DNA from: Chryseobacterium sp. MEBOG06
Lineage (GTDB): Bacteria; Bacteroidota; Bacteroidia; Flavobacteriales; Weeksellaceae
Length of the DNA: 64,000 nucleotides
Assembly (NCBI RefSeq): GCF_021869765.1
Contig: NZ_CP084580.1
Coordinates: 2,046,001 to 2,110,000 of the forward strand
Direction of reading: 5' to 3'
Position 1 is the first letter of the stretch, and each line of letters begins with the position of its first letter. The notes below the pieces were generated by a model that saw nothing but the letters and a program-made list of their open reading frames with translations, ran no database searches and was not told the origin of the DNA. Below, piece by piece: positions 8,161 through 15,202 of this stretch. The translations under genes and the position numbers were made by a program.

Positions 8161-8222
8161 CCTTTGTATTTTGATTGTGATTTGTGGGGAGTTATTTATC
8201 AATAATTCCTGTTATGAGGGTC

Positions 8223-8340
8223 CAGATCTATCATTAAATATAAGGGAGGGAAAGAGAAAGGCTGTCTGTATTCCGAATAATTACAGACTAATTGGAAGAA
8301 CAAGTGGCTAAGTGGGGATTCTGTTAGGGGGGCTGCTGTT
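8223..8340. repeat. Island repeat, copy A (~118 bp)
   Basis: The sequence beginning AGATCTATCATTAAATATAA and containing CTGTATTCCGAATAATTACA recurs, with mismatches, at 15521-15592 and 16766-16890. Copies A and C lie upstream of GAD-like gene starts, so the repeat is probably the old 5' region of that gene, carried along in duplications. Confidence 0.8.
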
Positions 8341-8349
8341 TTCTAGCGT

Positions 8350-8455
8350 AGAAAAGTAGCTTGTTTAATTTAACTAAGAAGCTTTATTTAATTTGTCTTT
8401 TCCCTAAAATGCACGAATGCCATATTTTTTATACTGTGGGTAGAAAGAAGAAAAG
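8350..8455 (-). pseudogene. 3' relic of the TPR-like gene
   Basis: The minus strand reads FYPQYKKYGIRAF followed by a stop. It matches FHPQYKKYGNRAFEG in the intact gene at 9104-9508, with the downstream ~15 codons deleted. The flanking DNA GTTTAATTTAACTAAGAA (about 8362) is also shared with 9078-9095. Confidence 0.75.
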
Positions 8456-8464
8456 CTTCTGCTG

Positions 8465-8923
8465 TTATGGATTGAATGGTATTCCCATTGAAACAATGAT
8501 GACTCTATTTTCATTATTCAACGTGATGTGTAGTGTATGGTTGTTGAGAATCCAGCGTAATCGGCTTTCTTCAGGGTTTTTCCATTCTGGTTCACCAAGT
8601 AACGGGAAAAGGTCAGATTTCATTTGTTCGAATTTGATTCCGTATGGTAATTTTTCTTTATATACATGGAATTTGCCAATTCTGGCTCCATAATATCGTA
8701 TGTTAGATAATACAAGGGCTCCGGCTGGGTATTTCCGTTTTCCTTCCTTAATTGATTCTGGATGAGAAAAGGTTAATTCAATTCCGGCTTTTTTGTTTTT
8801 AAGATAGGTGTCGTCGCAAGCATTGCTGAGTGGATTGGGAGTTTTATAAATATTGAGTTTATTCAGAAATTTTTTCAGACTTTTTTCTCCGTAGTATTGT
8901 GTCAAAAATTTAAAGTGCTTCAT
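8465..8923 (-). CDS. Immunity-like protein, divergent 'LPYGLDF' family member
   Basis: This protein has 153 residues from the ATG at 8923. I preferred that ATG to 8953 because the family starts close to its first conserved helix. The layout matches its paralogues at 9634-13538. An N-terminal helix (YYGEKSLKKFLNKLNIY) comes first. Next is a beta-rich middle (AGIELTFSHPE, then a segment around ALVLSNIRYYG), then KLPYGIKFEQMKSDLFPLLGEPEW. It ends with a short IVSMGIP strand. The LPxG-x-F ... LGxP ... SxGIP pattern also resembles DUF6392-type (pyocin-immunity-like) proteins as I remember them. The immunity role is inferred. It lacks the MKNINFPSIEEF start of the other copies, so it is the most diverged native member. 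Confidence 0.65.
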   Translation of the reverse strand: MKHFKFLTQYYGEKSLKKFLNKLNIYKTPNPLSNACDDTYLKNKKAGIELTFSHPESIKEGKRKYPAGALVLSNIRYYGARIGKFHVYKEKLPYGIKFEQMKSDLFPLLGEPEWKNPEESRLRWILNNHTLHITLNNENRVIIVSMGIPFNP

Positions 8924-9103
8924 AATGTGAGTCGTTTTAATGTTGAGATTCAAAATTGCTTACTTATAGTTTCTTGATATTCTTTAGCTTTTGGAAAGTT
9001 AGTTTGAGTTTTGAAAGTAAAGGGGAGTTAATCTTCATCGCTTGTAGGTTTCTATCTTTTAGCATAGAAAAGTATGTTGTTTAATTTAACTAAGAACCTT
9101 ATT

Positions 9104-9508
9104 TTACTTGTCTTTTATTTTGTTTTTAACGAAATCCAGATACTTTTTGTCTTCTCCTTCAAAAGCACGATTGCCATATTTTTTATACTGCGGGTGGAAA
9201 AGAAGAAATGCTTCATCCAGTTCTCCAAAGTCGTAGCAAATGGTTCCCTCAAGAAAGTTTACATATTCTTCAGATGCTTCTCCTGGTCCATATATTTTTC
9301 TCATTATGTTGAGCCATTGTTTTGCTTTTTCAGTGTTTCCAATTGACCTGTAGAAGATGGTAATACCATGTGAGGCTGACTGTGATAAATCGTATTCGGC
9401 TTTGGGTTCGGGGATTGCATCCCAAGAGGGAAGAAAGTCATTCTCCGCTTTTTTTATATCTCCAGACTCCCAGGCTTTCCTTCCTGAAGTTGCCAAAGAT
9501 ATTATCAT
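9104..9508 (-). CDS. Small TPR-like helical protein
   Basis: This 134-residue, probably all-helical cytoplasmic protein has paired-helix units resembling tetratricopeptide repeats: AWESGDIKKAENDFLPSW (about 12-30), GITIFYRSIGNTEKAKQWL (about 48-66) and EGTICYDFGELDEAFLLF (about 87-104). An AGGAAAAA motif precedes the ATG. Two decayed copies occur in the island (8350-8455 and 15895-16061), so this gene was part of the duplicated unit. Its role is unknown. Small helical partners beside immunity genes are common, so an accessory role to the neighbouring family is possible. Confidence 0.7.
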   Translation of the reverse strand: MIISLATSGRKAWESGDIKKAENDFLPSWDAIPEPKAEYDLSQSASHGITIFYRSIGNTEKAKQWLNIMRKIYGPGEASEEYVNFLEGTICYDFGELDEAFLLFHPQYKKYGNRAFEGEDKKYLDFVKNKIKDK

Positions 9509-9633
9509 TTTTTCCTGGTTTTTTTTAGTGCTTTTTTTTCCATATTACTCTACTGAAATTTCTGTTTTTGCATTACATGCTTCTCTATCATTCCCTGTTC
9601 TTAGCTTTAGTTCTTTCTGCGGTACAAACCTAT

Positions 9634-10155
9634 TTACATGACGCTACGATCAACGATTATTCCAAGACTGATACAGCGGATTCCTTTTTCTCCTGCGTAA
9701 TTTACTCGTAATTCGAACGTTTCGGAAACCCATAGGTCTACGTTATCTGAAAGCCCAAAGATCTTTGGATTCCCTAATGGGGCAGAGAGTGTCTCTCTTA
9801 CTTTTTCCCTGCTCATCAAGAAATCCAGTCTATAGGGCAAAGGTTCCTTGTAGCAAAGCATTGTCTCTTTTTTCTTTGTTTTTATTAGATGATTCCAGAA
9901 GATTATGTTCGTCAGTATCCACGGCCCTTTATTACGAGGAGGAGAAAGTCTGTTCATAAAATCAATGTTTTCTAAATTTAATTGTAACCCTGCTTCGCCA
10001 TTGCTCCACACTCGGTATCCTTTGACTGTAAGCCGATTTAAATCTTTTTCAGTAATCTCCAGTTTTGAGAAAATCATTTTGAGCTCTGGTGATTCTGAGT
10101 CTTTGCCAATTGCGGAAGTGAATTCTTCAATGCTTGGGAAGTTTATATTTTTCAT
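9634..10155 (-). CDS. Immunity-like protein, 'MKNINFPSIEEF' family
   Basis: This protein has 173 residues from the ATG at 10155. The in-frame ATG at 10188 would overlap the upstream gene, and the paralogues all start MKN(I/M)NFPSIEEF. Order of segments: N-terminal helix with AIGKDSESPELKMIFSKLEI; beta segment YRVWSNGEAGLQLNLENIDF; WILTNIIFW; LPYRLDFLMSREKVRETLS; LGNPKIFGLSDNVDLWV; and a final IRCISLGIIVD strand. The DNA at 9644-10160 is nearly identical to the 5' third of the next gene (11163-11676), showing recent tandem duplication. Function as an immunity protein is inferred from family pattern and island context. Confidence 0.75.
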   Translation of the reverse strand: MKNINFPSIEEFTSAIGKDSESPELKMIFSKLEITEKDLNRLTVKGYRVWSNGEAGLQLNLENIDFMNRLSPPRNKGPWILTNIIFWNHLIKTKKKETMLCYKEPLPYRLDFLMSREKVRETLSAPLGNPKIFGLSDNVDLWVSETFELRVNYAGEKGIRCISLGIIVDRSVM

Positions 10156-10175
10156 CTGATAATTTATTTTGATAA

Positions 10176-11669
10176 TTAAGTGCCGCATACATTGATTTCA
10201 CTTTTCCATTCAACGTATCTCATGTTCAAAATGCTCTCAATCATTTGATAACTGTCATCCGTGTCATCGATATATTCAGCCTTTTCAACATTGGGAAATA
10301 TTTCTCCAAAGTCTTTAAGGTAGAAATGTTTCCATCCCGGCTTATAATAAGCTCTTGTAAAACTGAAACTTTCTTTTGTAAAATGACTGGGAAGCAGTTC
10401 CGGTCCTAGTGATGCCCTTAACATGTCTAATTTTTCCTTGAAATTCCCGCTCTTGCTTAAGCAGGTATCCAATTGGGTGTTTTTGATGTTTAGAAAATTT
10501 CTGAAGTACGCCCACTTGGTATAATAGACTGCTAAAATTCCTTCGTTGTCAACAAGGGAATCCGGATGATCAGGGAAAAAATCTACGGGCATAATCTGCA
10601 ATAGCCTTTCTCCTTCTTCCAGGAAGTCTTTGAGAATATTTTTAAGATCCAATTCTTCAATGAGATGATCATATGCTATGCCTGGTCCAGGCTGCAGATA
10701 AATCTTAGAATAAGGTCTTTCATCCTCAAGATTCCATTTTTCAATATGCTTATCGATTTCCATCTGAAGTTTGCCATCAGGGGAAGTTTTCCAAATTCTT
10801 TTCAGAATATTTTTAATATGCTTTTTTTTCAGCTTAAAGCCTGGGTGATCTAACAAATCCATTGCAATGCTGGAATCTGATAAGGCCAGCAGGTCGGGGA
10901 GTATCTTAAAGTAAGAGTCATAATAGGTTTTGAAGTCTGCCTGACCCAAAACAGTGATGCATGCTTGCATTACGGAAGAGTCGAAAGGTCCGAGAAAGCT
11001 TTTCATAAGTAATTCTACCACTTCATTCCCCTTGTTAATCGGAGCTTTGTAAACAAGATCTTGAAAGGTAAATGCGCTATTTTCATTTTTGGGACCTGTT
11101 AATAAGTATTCCATCTGGGAAATCCATTCTTTTTTTTTCATATCAGGTGGTGTAAATATTTTGCGATCATCAACGATTATTCCGAGACTGATACAGCGGA
11201 TTCCTTTTTCTCCTGCGTAATCTACTGTTAATTCGAACGTTTCGGAAACCCATAGGTCTATGTTATCTGAAAGTCCAAAGATCTTTGGCTGTCCCAATGG
11301 GGTAGAGAGTATCTCCCTTACTTTTTCCCTGCTCATGGAGAAATCCAGTCTATAGGGCAAAGGTTCCTTGTAACAAAGTATTGTCTCTTTTTTCTTTGGC
11401 TTTTTTTCATGACCCCAGAAAATAATATCCGTTAAAATCCATGGTCTTTTATTGTAAACTAAATTCATAAAGTCAATTCTTTCGAAATTTAATTGTAACC
11501 CTGCCTCGTCATTGTCCCAAACTTGATAGCCTGCGATCTCCGAGAATTTCGTTAAATCTTTTTCAGTAATCTCCAGGTTCGAGAAAATTATTTTAAGCTC
11601 TGGTGATTCTGAGTATTTGCCAATTGCAGAAGTGAATTCTTCAATGCTTGGGAAGTTTATATTTTTCAT
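10176..11669 (-). CDS. Two-part protein: immunity-like domain fused to a helical C-terminal region
   Basis: The protein has 497 residues. Residues 1-170 are a copy of the MKNINFPSIEEF domain (SMSREKVREILS, LGQPKIFGLSDNIDLWV, IRCISLGIIVD). They are nearly identical to the neighbouring 173-residue protein. Residues 171-497 are unrelated and largely helical (VVELLMKSFLGPFDSSV, YYDSYFKILPDLLAL, IKNILKRIWK), with an aromatic-rich end (AYYKPGWKHFYLKDFG). I do not recognise this second part; alpha-solenoid or a second immunity domain are possible. Ends 21 bases before the start chosen for the next copy. Confidence 0.75.
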   Translation of the reverse strand: MKNINFPSIEEFTSAIGKYSESPELKIIFSNLEITEKDLTKFSEIAGYQVWDNDEAGLQLNFERIDFMNLVYNKRPWILTDIIFWGHEKKPKKKETILCYKEPLPYRLDFSMSREKVREILSTPLGQPKIFGLSDNIDLWVSETFELTVDYAGEKGIRCISLGIIVDDRKIFTPPDMKKKEWISQMEYLLTGPKNENSAFTFQDLVYKAPINKGNEVVELLMKSFLGPFDSSVMQACITVLGQADFKTYYDSYFKILPDLLALSDSSIAMDLLDHPGFKLKKKHIKNILKRIWKTSPDGKLQMEIDKHIEKWNLEDERPYSKIYLQPGPGIAYDHLIEELDLKNILKDFLEEGERLLQIMPVDFFPDHPDSLVDNEGILAVYYTKWAYFRNFLNIKNTQLDTCLSKSGNFKEKLDMLRASLGPELLPSHFTKESFSFTRAYYKPGWKHFYLKDFGEIFPNVEKAEYIDDTDDSYQMIESILNMRYVEWKSEINVCGT

Positions 11670-11976
11670 CAGATGATTTATTTTGATAATTTTTATATTT
11701 TTTTGTACTTATTCTATGATTTAACAAGATCAGCCCTTGTAAAAAGATGTTGGAATATCCAGCCCGCCTAGGATCAGGAGATGTAAACTTATCTTCATTT
11801 TGCATAGATTTTTCTTTAAGCCATACATCCATTCGCACAACCCGCAAGCCTTCAGCGGCTGGCTATCTTGTCTGCTGCCGACCATGTATATCGAGTTGCG
11901 CGGTGCCCGGCTAGGGGATGGGTGGCGGGTTACCCATTAGGTGTATGCGCGTGGTCGGTCATGATGGCGTTGCAAT
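11670..11976. other. Gene-free spacer: decayed GAD-like fragment then start of GC-rich block
   Basis: Bases 11670-11828 are AT-rich and duplicate 13555-13708. From 11829 the composition jumps to GC-rich; 11829-11976 is the region downstream of the imported gene at 11977-12978. No gene was recognised. Confidence 0.65.
11730..11837 (-). pseudogene. C-terminal relic of a GAD-like/DUF1851 gene, copy 1
   Basis: The minus strand reads MYGLKKNLCKMKISLHLLIL then GGLDIPTSFYKG and a stop at 11730-11732. It matches the end of the intact protein at 16073-16729 (EMYGF, then IKNLRRVKIDPHLLILREL, then DTPTFPF). About ten codons between MYG and the (I/L)KNL segment are missing. The same deletion is in copy 2 at 13612. 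Confidence 0.75.
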
Positions 11977-13020
11977 TCAATCGCGCAGATCATCTCTATA
12001 TCCAGTGCGCAGTACGCGAACCGACTCAATGCAATTATCCAGATTGTCGAAATTCACCCACATCAACAGGTCGGGGAGAAACCAGCGGGCGACTCCGAAA
12101 GTCTTATTGTCGTCCCAATGATCGGCCTTGCGACCGATGCGCTCCTCGAAAATGGATGGTGAATCATCGAAGCTCAGGCCGAATGGCAACGGGCCTCTCC
12201 AAGCTGTTGAAGTCCCCAGGCGATCACGGCACATGTTGATGCCTGCGAAGGAGGGGCGTCCATCGGGAGCCCGTCGTGCCCTATCGAAATACAACGCGAA
12301 GCCGAATTCATGTTTTCTATCGACGATCTCCTGTTCTGCCTCTGCCACAAGCCTGACGGAATCGAAGTCGCGGAACAGACTCTGGAATGCGGGGCTTGCG
12401 GGCGACTCCCCAAAGAGGTCGTACATCTGGTCCGGCATGGGATAGTGCCATGGTGGAAATGGCTCAGCCGATGCCGGCATCGGAATTCCCAGACTGATAT
12501 CGAAGATGCCTGGCTGTTCTGGCTGATCAATACTCCCCGGCTGATAAGTCAGACGGATGTGGTAGTCGGGCAGCCACCAGGCGTCTCGCTTGTAAGCGTG
12601 CAGACGATCACCCCAGCCCGCCGCCGCCAGCTTTTCGCGGGCCGTGGCCCGATCATCTTCCCACTGCAAACTGAAGGGCAATTCACTGCCGACATACCGG
12701 CGCATGACATCCGGGATGCCTGACGTGACAGCCACGTTGGTGAAAATCAGCGTATTGCTCTTGCCATGTGAGGAGCCTTGCAGGCCCTCCCAATAGTTGC
12801 GCTCGCTGAAGGAAAACAGCATCCCCTGCGCGTTCACTCGCAAAATTGCTTCATAGGGGCTTTTTGCGGGGCGTGCCAGTTCGGGCCTGCGCTTGATACC
12901 CAGCGATTGAAACATGGCTTCGACGACTGGGTCGGTGACTCTTTTGCCAAAGAGAGTTGTTATGTCTTGAATATCCATGCGTATTGTGCTCTACACTTAT
13001 TCCTATTCAGAAAACATTCG
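11829..13020. mobile_element. GC-rich imported segment (~1.2 kb)
   Basis: GC content rises abruptly after AAGCCATACAT at 11828 and falls again at about 12990-13020. One sampled line (12181-12240) has 34 G/C in 60, against roughly one third in the surrounding flavobacterial DNA. The segment contains a single gene (11977-12978). I saw no transposase, terminal inverted repeats or target duplication, so the mechanism is unknown. The left edge coincides with the end of a direct repeat shared with 13555-13708, which suggests recombination. Confidence 0.75.
11977..12978 (-). CDS. GC-rich, two-domain immunity-like protein (horizontally acquired)
   Basis: This 333-residue cytoplasmic protein is made of two copies of the same family fold. 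Copy one (about 1-165) has ITTLFGKRVTDPVVEAMF, ELPFSLQWEDDRATAREKL and FDISLGIPMP. Copy two (about 175-333) has MYDLFGESPASPAFQSLF, PLPFGLSFDDSPSIFEERIG and a degenerate end. Both follow the layout of the AT-rich neighbours (helix, beta core, LPxxLxF..., SLGIP). Codon use is strongly GC-biased (many GCC, CGC, CTG, GGC), as in Beta- or Gammaproteobacteria and unlike all surrounding genes. An ATG-proximal ribosome site is not obvious, so expression in this host is uncertain. Immunity function is inferred. Confidence 0.8.
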   Translation of the reverse strand: MDIQDITTLFGKRVTDPVVEAMFQSLGIKRRPELARPAKSPYEAILRVNAQGMLFSFSERNYWEGLQGSSHGKSNTLIFTNVAVTSGIPDVMRRYVGSELPFSLQWEDDRATAREKLAAAGWGDRLHAYKRDAWWLPDYHIRLTYQPGSIDQPEQPGIFDISLGIPMPASAEPFPPWHYPMPDQMYDLFGESPASPAFQSLFRDFDSVRLVAEAEQEIVDRKHEFGFALYFDRARRAPDGRPSFAGINMCRDRLGTSTAWRGPLPFGLSFDDSPSIFEERIGRKADHWDDNKTFGVARWFLPDLLMWVNFDNLDNCIESVRVLRTGYRDDLRD

Positions 13021-13031
13021 GTTCCGTCATT

Positions 13032-13538
13032 TTATTCTTCTACAGGCATGCCTAAACTGATGCAACGAATCCCCTTTTTCCCGGCGTAATCGATGGCTAT
13101 TTTCATTGTTCCCAGAACCCACATGTCTATATTGTCTGAGAATCCTAATATCTCTGGTTGCCCTAGTTCTCGAGAGATTTTTTCTCTTACGGAAGCTCGA
13201 CTCATGGAGAAATCCAGCCCGTATGGCAAGGCTCCTGTGTAACAGCTATTTGTTTTTTCTCGCCAGCCCCAAAAAATAACATCGGTTAGTACCCACGGAC
13301 CTTCATCAATATCGTGATATGGAATTTCTCTCAATATCCCGATATCCTTGAATTCAAGTTGTAAGCCTGCGGAGTCGTCTGACCATAGCCGCTGCCCCTT
13401 GACATCCAACCGATAATCGTCAAGGTTCTTAATTTTGATCCCGATCTTGGAGAAAATAAGTTGAAGCTCCGAAGAGTCCGAGTCCCTGCCTATTGCGGAA
13501 ATAAATTCTTCAATGCTTGGGAAATTCATATTTTTCAT
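13032..13538 (-). CDS. Immunity-like protein, 'MKNMNFPSIEEF' family
   Basis: This protein has 168 residues from the ATG at 13538; ATGs at 13553, 13550 and 13541 are in frame because the 5' end carries a small duplication (MMKNMMKNMNF). It is more diverged than the pair at 9634 and 10176 but keeps AIGRDSDSSELQLIFSKIGI, QRLWSDDSAGLQLEF, WVLTDVIFWG, LPYGLDFSMSRASVREKIS, LGQPEILGFSDNIDMWV and IRCISLGMP. The absence of frame damage suggests it is maintained. It sits between the GC-rich block and the second GAD-like relic. Confidence 0.75.
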   Translation of the reverse strand: MKNMNFPSIEEFISAIGRDSDSSELQLIFSKIGIKIKNLDDYRLDVKGQRLWSDDSAGLQLEFKDIGILREIPYHDIDEGPWVLTDVIFWGWREKTNSCYTGALPYGLDFSMSRASVREKISRELGQPEILGFSDNIDMWVLGTMKIAIDYAGKKGIRCISLGMPVEE

Positions 13539-13611
13539 CATATTTTTCATCACATGATTTATTTTGATAATTTTTATATTTTTTTTGTACTTATTCTATA
13601 ATTTAGCAAGA

Positions 13612-13712
13612 TCAGCCCTTGTAAAAACATGTCGGAGTATCCAGCTTGCCTAGGATCAGGAGATGCGAATTTATCTTCATCTTGCACAGATTTTTCTTTA
13701 AGCCATACATTA
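13612..13712 (-). pseudogene. C-terminal relic of a GAD-like/DUF1851 gene, copy 2
   Basis: The minus strand reads MYGLKKNLCKMKINSHLLIL then GKLDTPTCFYKG and a stop at 13612-13614. It matches the end of the intact protein at 16073-16729 and copy 1 at 11730-11837, with the same internal deletion. The surrounding ~155 bp (13555-13708) is a direct repeat of 11672-11828. Confidence 0.75.
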
Positions 13713-13747
13713 TTCACGGGCAGAATGGTATTTATCTAAGCTGCTTG

Positions 13748-14665
13748 TCAGTCGATGATATGTATGCCAACCGCAATGTTTACTTTTTCAGCAAAATCTG
13801 AACATGGCAAAAATATTGGTTCAGCAGGTAGTCTTGCCAAAGCAATATTCATGAGGGGATGAACGTATGATTCAGGATTCTTAAGTCCCATCCATTCGCG
13901 GATTCGTAAAAAAGAAAGAATCTCATAAGGAAAGAGAGCTCGACTTTCTACATCGAATTCATTTACCTTACTATGTTCTGTATTCCGTGTTTGTTCGAGA
14001 TGAAAATCAGCCATGGATGATACAAAATGCTGTACCATATTAAGGTCATCTGTTTTCCAGTTTTTCAGTACGTCTGTGTATGGGCTCATATTCTTTGGAT
14101 GTGAATAAGAATCCAGTACTATTTTTTTTGAAAAGGCATCCGCACAGAGAAACATTACAAACCAAAAATGACGATATAATTCTCCACATCGATGATAAGG
14201 ATTTCTGCGGAGATCAAGAAGTGGAGTATCGAGACCGGCAATTAATGTTTCCAATATAGAGTATACATCTTTTTTCCATCCGGCGATGATGGAAAGTGAA
14301 AGAGTTAATGCAGCATTTGTAAGTAGCACACCACAATTAATGCTTCTGTCAAGGCCACTACTTATGAGCGCCGCATTTGTTTCGAGCATTGCCTTCGCGT
14401 ATTTCGCGGAGAGTCCAAGGTGAATTCCATGCATCAAATTTTGATTTAGCAGGGCGCTTTCATAGTGGACAAGGTGCCAATGACTCAAATGCTCAAAATT
14501 CATGCTAATCAATGCGATGGAGTTCTTGTCGTTAGTCGAGTCAAGAGAGTCGAAAAATGCTAAGGGATCGTCGTGGAATAGCTGTTGCGTAACCGCATCT
14601 TCCGAGTCCTGTCGCAGCCAAGTACCTACATGTTTCTGTATTTTGTCAAAAGTTTTTTTATTCAT
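13748..14665 (-). CDS. Uncharacterised helical protein, immunity-like
   Basis: This 305-residue protein has no signal peptide or membrane segment and is mostly helical, with the run GVLLTNAALTLSLSIIAGWKKD around residue 110 and the aromatic-rich YHRCGELYRHFWFVMFLCADAF around 157-178. Its size and helix pattern recall Imm49-type immunity proteins, but no motif allows a firm call. It starts four bases after the stop of the upstream 149-residue gene, so the two are co-transcribed. Base composition is somewhat less AT-rich than the core genome, suggesting acquisition. Confidence 0.6.
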   Translation of the reverse strand: MNKKTFDKIQKHVGTWLRQDSEDAVTQQLFHDDPLAFFDSLDSTNDKNSIALISMNFEHLSHWHLVHYESALLNQNLMHGIHLGLSAKYAKAMLETNAALISSGLDRSINCGVLLTNAALTLSLSIIAGWKKDVYSILETLIAGLDTPLLDLRRNPYHRCGELYRHFWFVMFLCADAFSKKIVLDSYSHPKNMSPYTDVLKNWKTDDLNMVQHFVSSMADFHLEQTRNTEHSKVNEFDVESRALFPYEILSFLRIREWMGLKNPESYVHPLMNIALARLPAEPIFLPCSDFAEKVNIAVGIHIID

Positions 14666-14669
14666 TATC

Positions 14670-15119
14670 TTAATCCAGTATTAATATTTCAGGATTAATA
14701 TGATTCTCAATTGCCCGACGTATTGAGCCTGCATTTCTGCGAATTAAATAGGCTCGCATTATTCTTATTGGGGCAAACTCTAAGCCTTGTACCTTAGAAT
14801 GGCCTGTAATGACAGGAACATTGAAATTTATGTTCTTCTGATCGTCGAGTGGAAGTACCCATTTTCCTCCATAGTTAGTACGAACAAATTCGCCCAAGTA
14901 TCGCCCAAAAACAACGAGCAAGTGCGATACGTCGTCTTCGCTCATATTTACTGAAATTAGATCAAAGAGTTTTTCGAGTTTTTCTGGTATATCTGAAGAA
15001 TATTTTAATGTAATTCCATTCTCTATGGCCTTGTCTTCCAGCCATTCCAGCTGGTCATCCATAGCGATCAGAAATTCATCAAATACTTCTTTTGCTTTGT
15101 TAATTTTTCTATTATTCAT
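14670..15119 (-). CDS. Uncharacterised 149-residue protein, immunity-like
   Basis: A helical N-terminus (INKAKEVFDEFLIAMDDQLEWLEDK) and EKLEKLFDLISVNMSEDD lead into VVFGRYLGEFVRTNYGGKWVLPL. It ends in FAPIRIMRAYLIRRNAGSIRRAIENHINP. The 'FGxYLGE ... GGKW ... P(I/V)' arrangement resembles small immunity proteins of toxin systems, such as DUF3806-like ones. I cannot name a family with confidence. It forms a two-gene operon with 13748-14665 (gap four bases). Confidence 0.6.
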   Translation of the reverse strand: MNNRKINKAKEVFDEFLIAMDDQLEWLEDKAIENGITLKYSSDIPEKLEKLFDLISVNMSEDDVSHLLVVFGRYLGEFVRTNYGGKWVLPLDDQKNINFNVPVITGHSKVQGLEFAPIRIMRAYLIRRNAGSIRRAIENHINPEILILD

Positions 15120-15202
15120 CAGTATCTATTTTGTCAAAAAGGATATATTGGAGCTTTGTGTTTTTGATTATGATTTGTGGAGAGTTATTTATCAATAATT
15201 CC

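Larger units (their letters stand above)
8161..8464. other. Gene-free spacer holding repeat, TPR-gene relic and pre-insertion site
   Basis: This spacer contains the upstream region of the decayed GAD-like gene, one copy of the island repeat (8223-8340) and the 3' relic of the TPR-like gene (8350-8455). Bases 8191-8222 correspond to the two flanks of the GC-rich segment at 15203-15510, joined without that segment. Confidence 0.7.

Noticed and set aside
8123..8311. Plus-strand 62-codon frame, and the similar one at 15401-15589, sharing the peptide VCIPNN
   Set aside because: The shared peptide comes from the dispersed island repeat read on the wrong strand; neither frame has a plausible start or family.
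11641..11847. Minus-strand 68-codon frame covering the first GAD-like relic
   Set aside because: It reads the relic in a shifted frame and overlaps the start of the 497-residue gene; the homologous frame is a different one.
11868..12723. Several plus-strand open frames within the GC-rich block (11868-12239, 11918-12121, 12128-12445, 12310-12723)
   Set aside because: They overlap the minus-strand two-domain gene, have no family features, and reflect the lack of stops in GC-rich antisense DNA.
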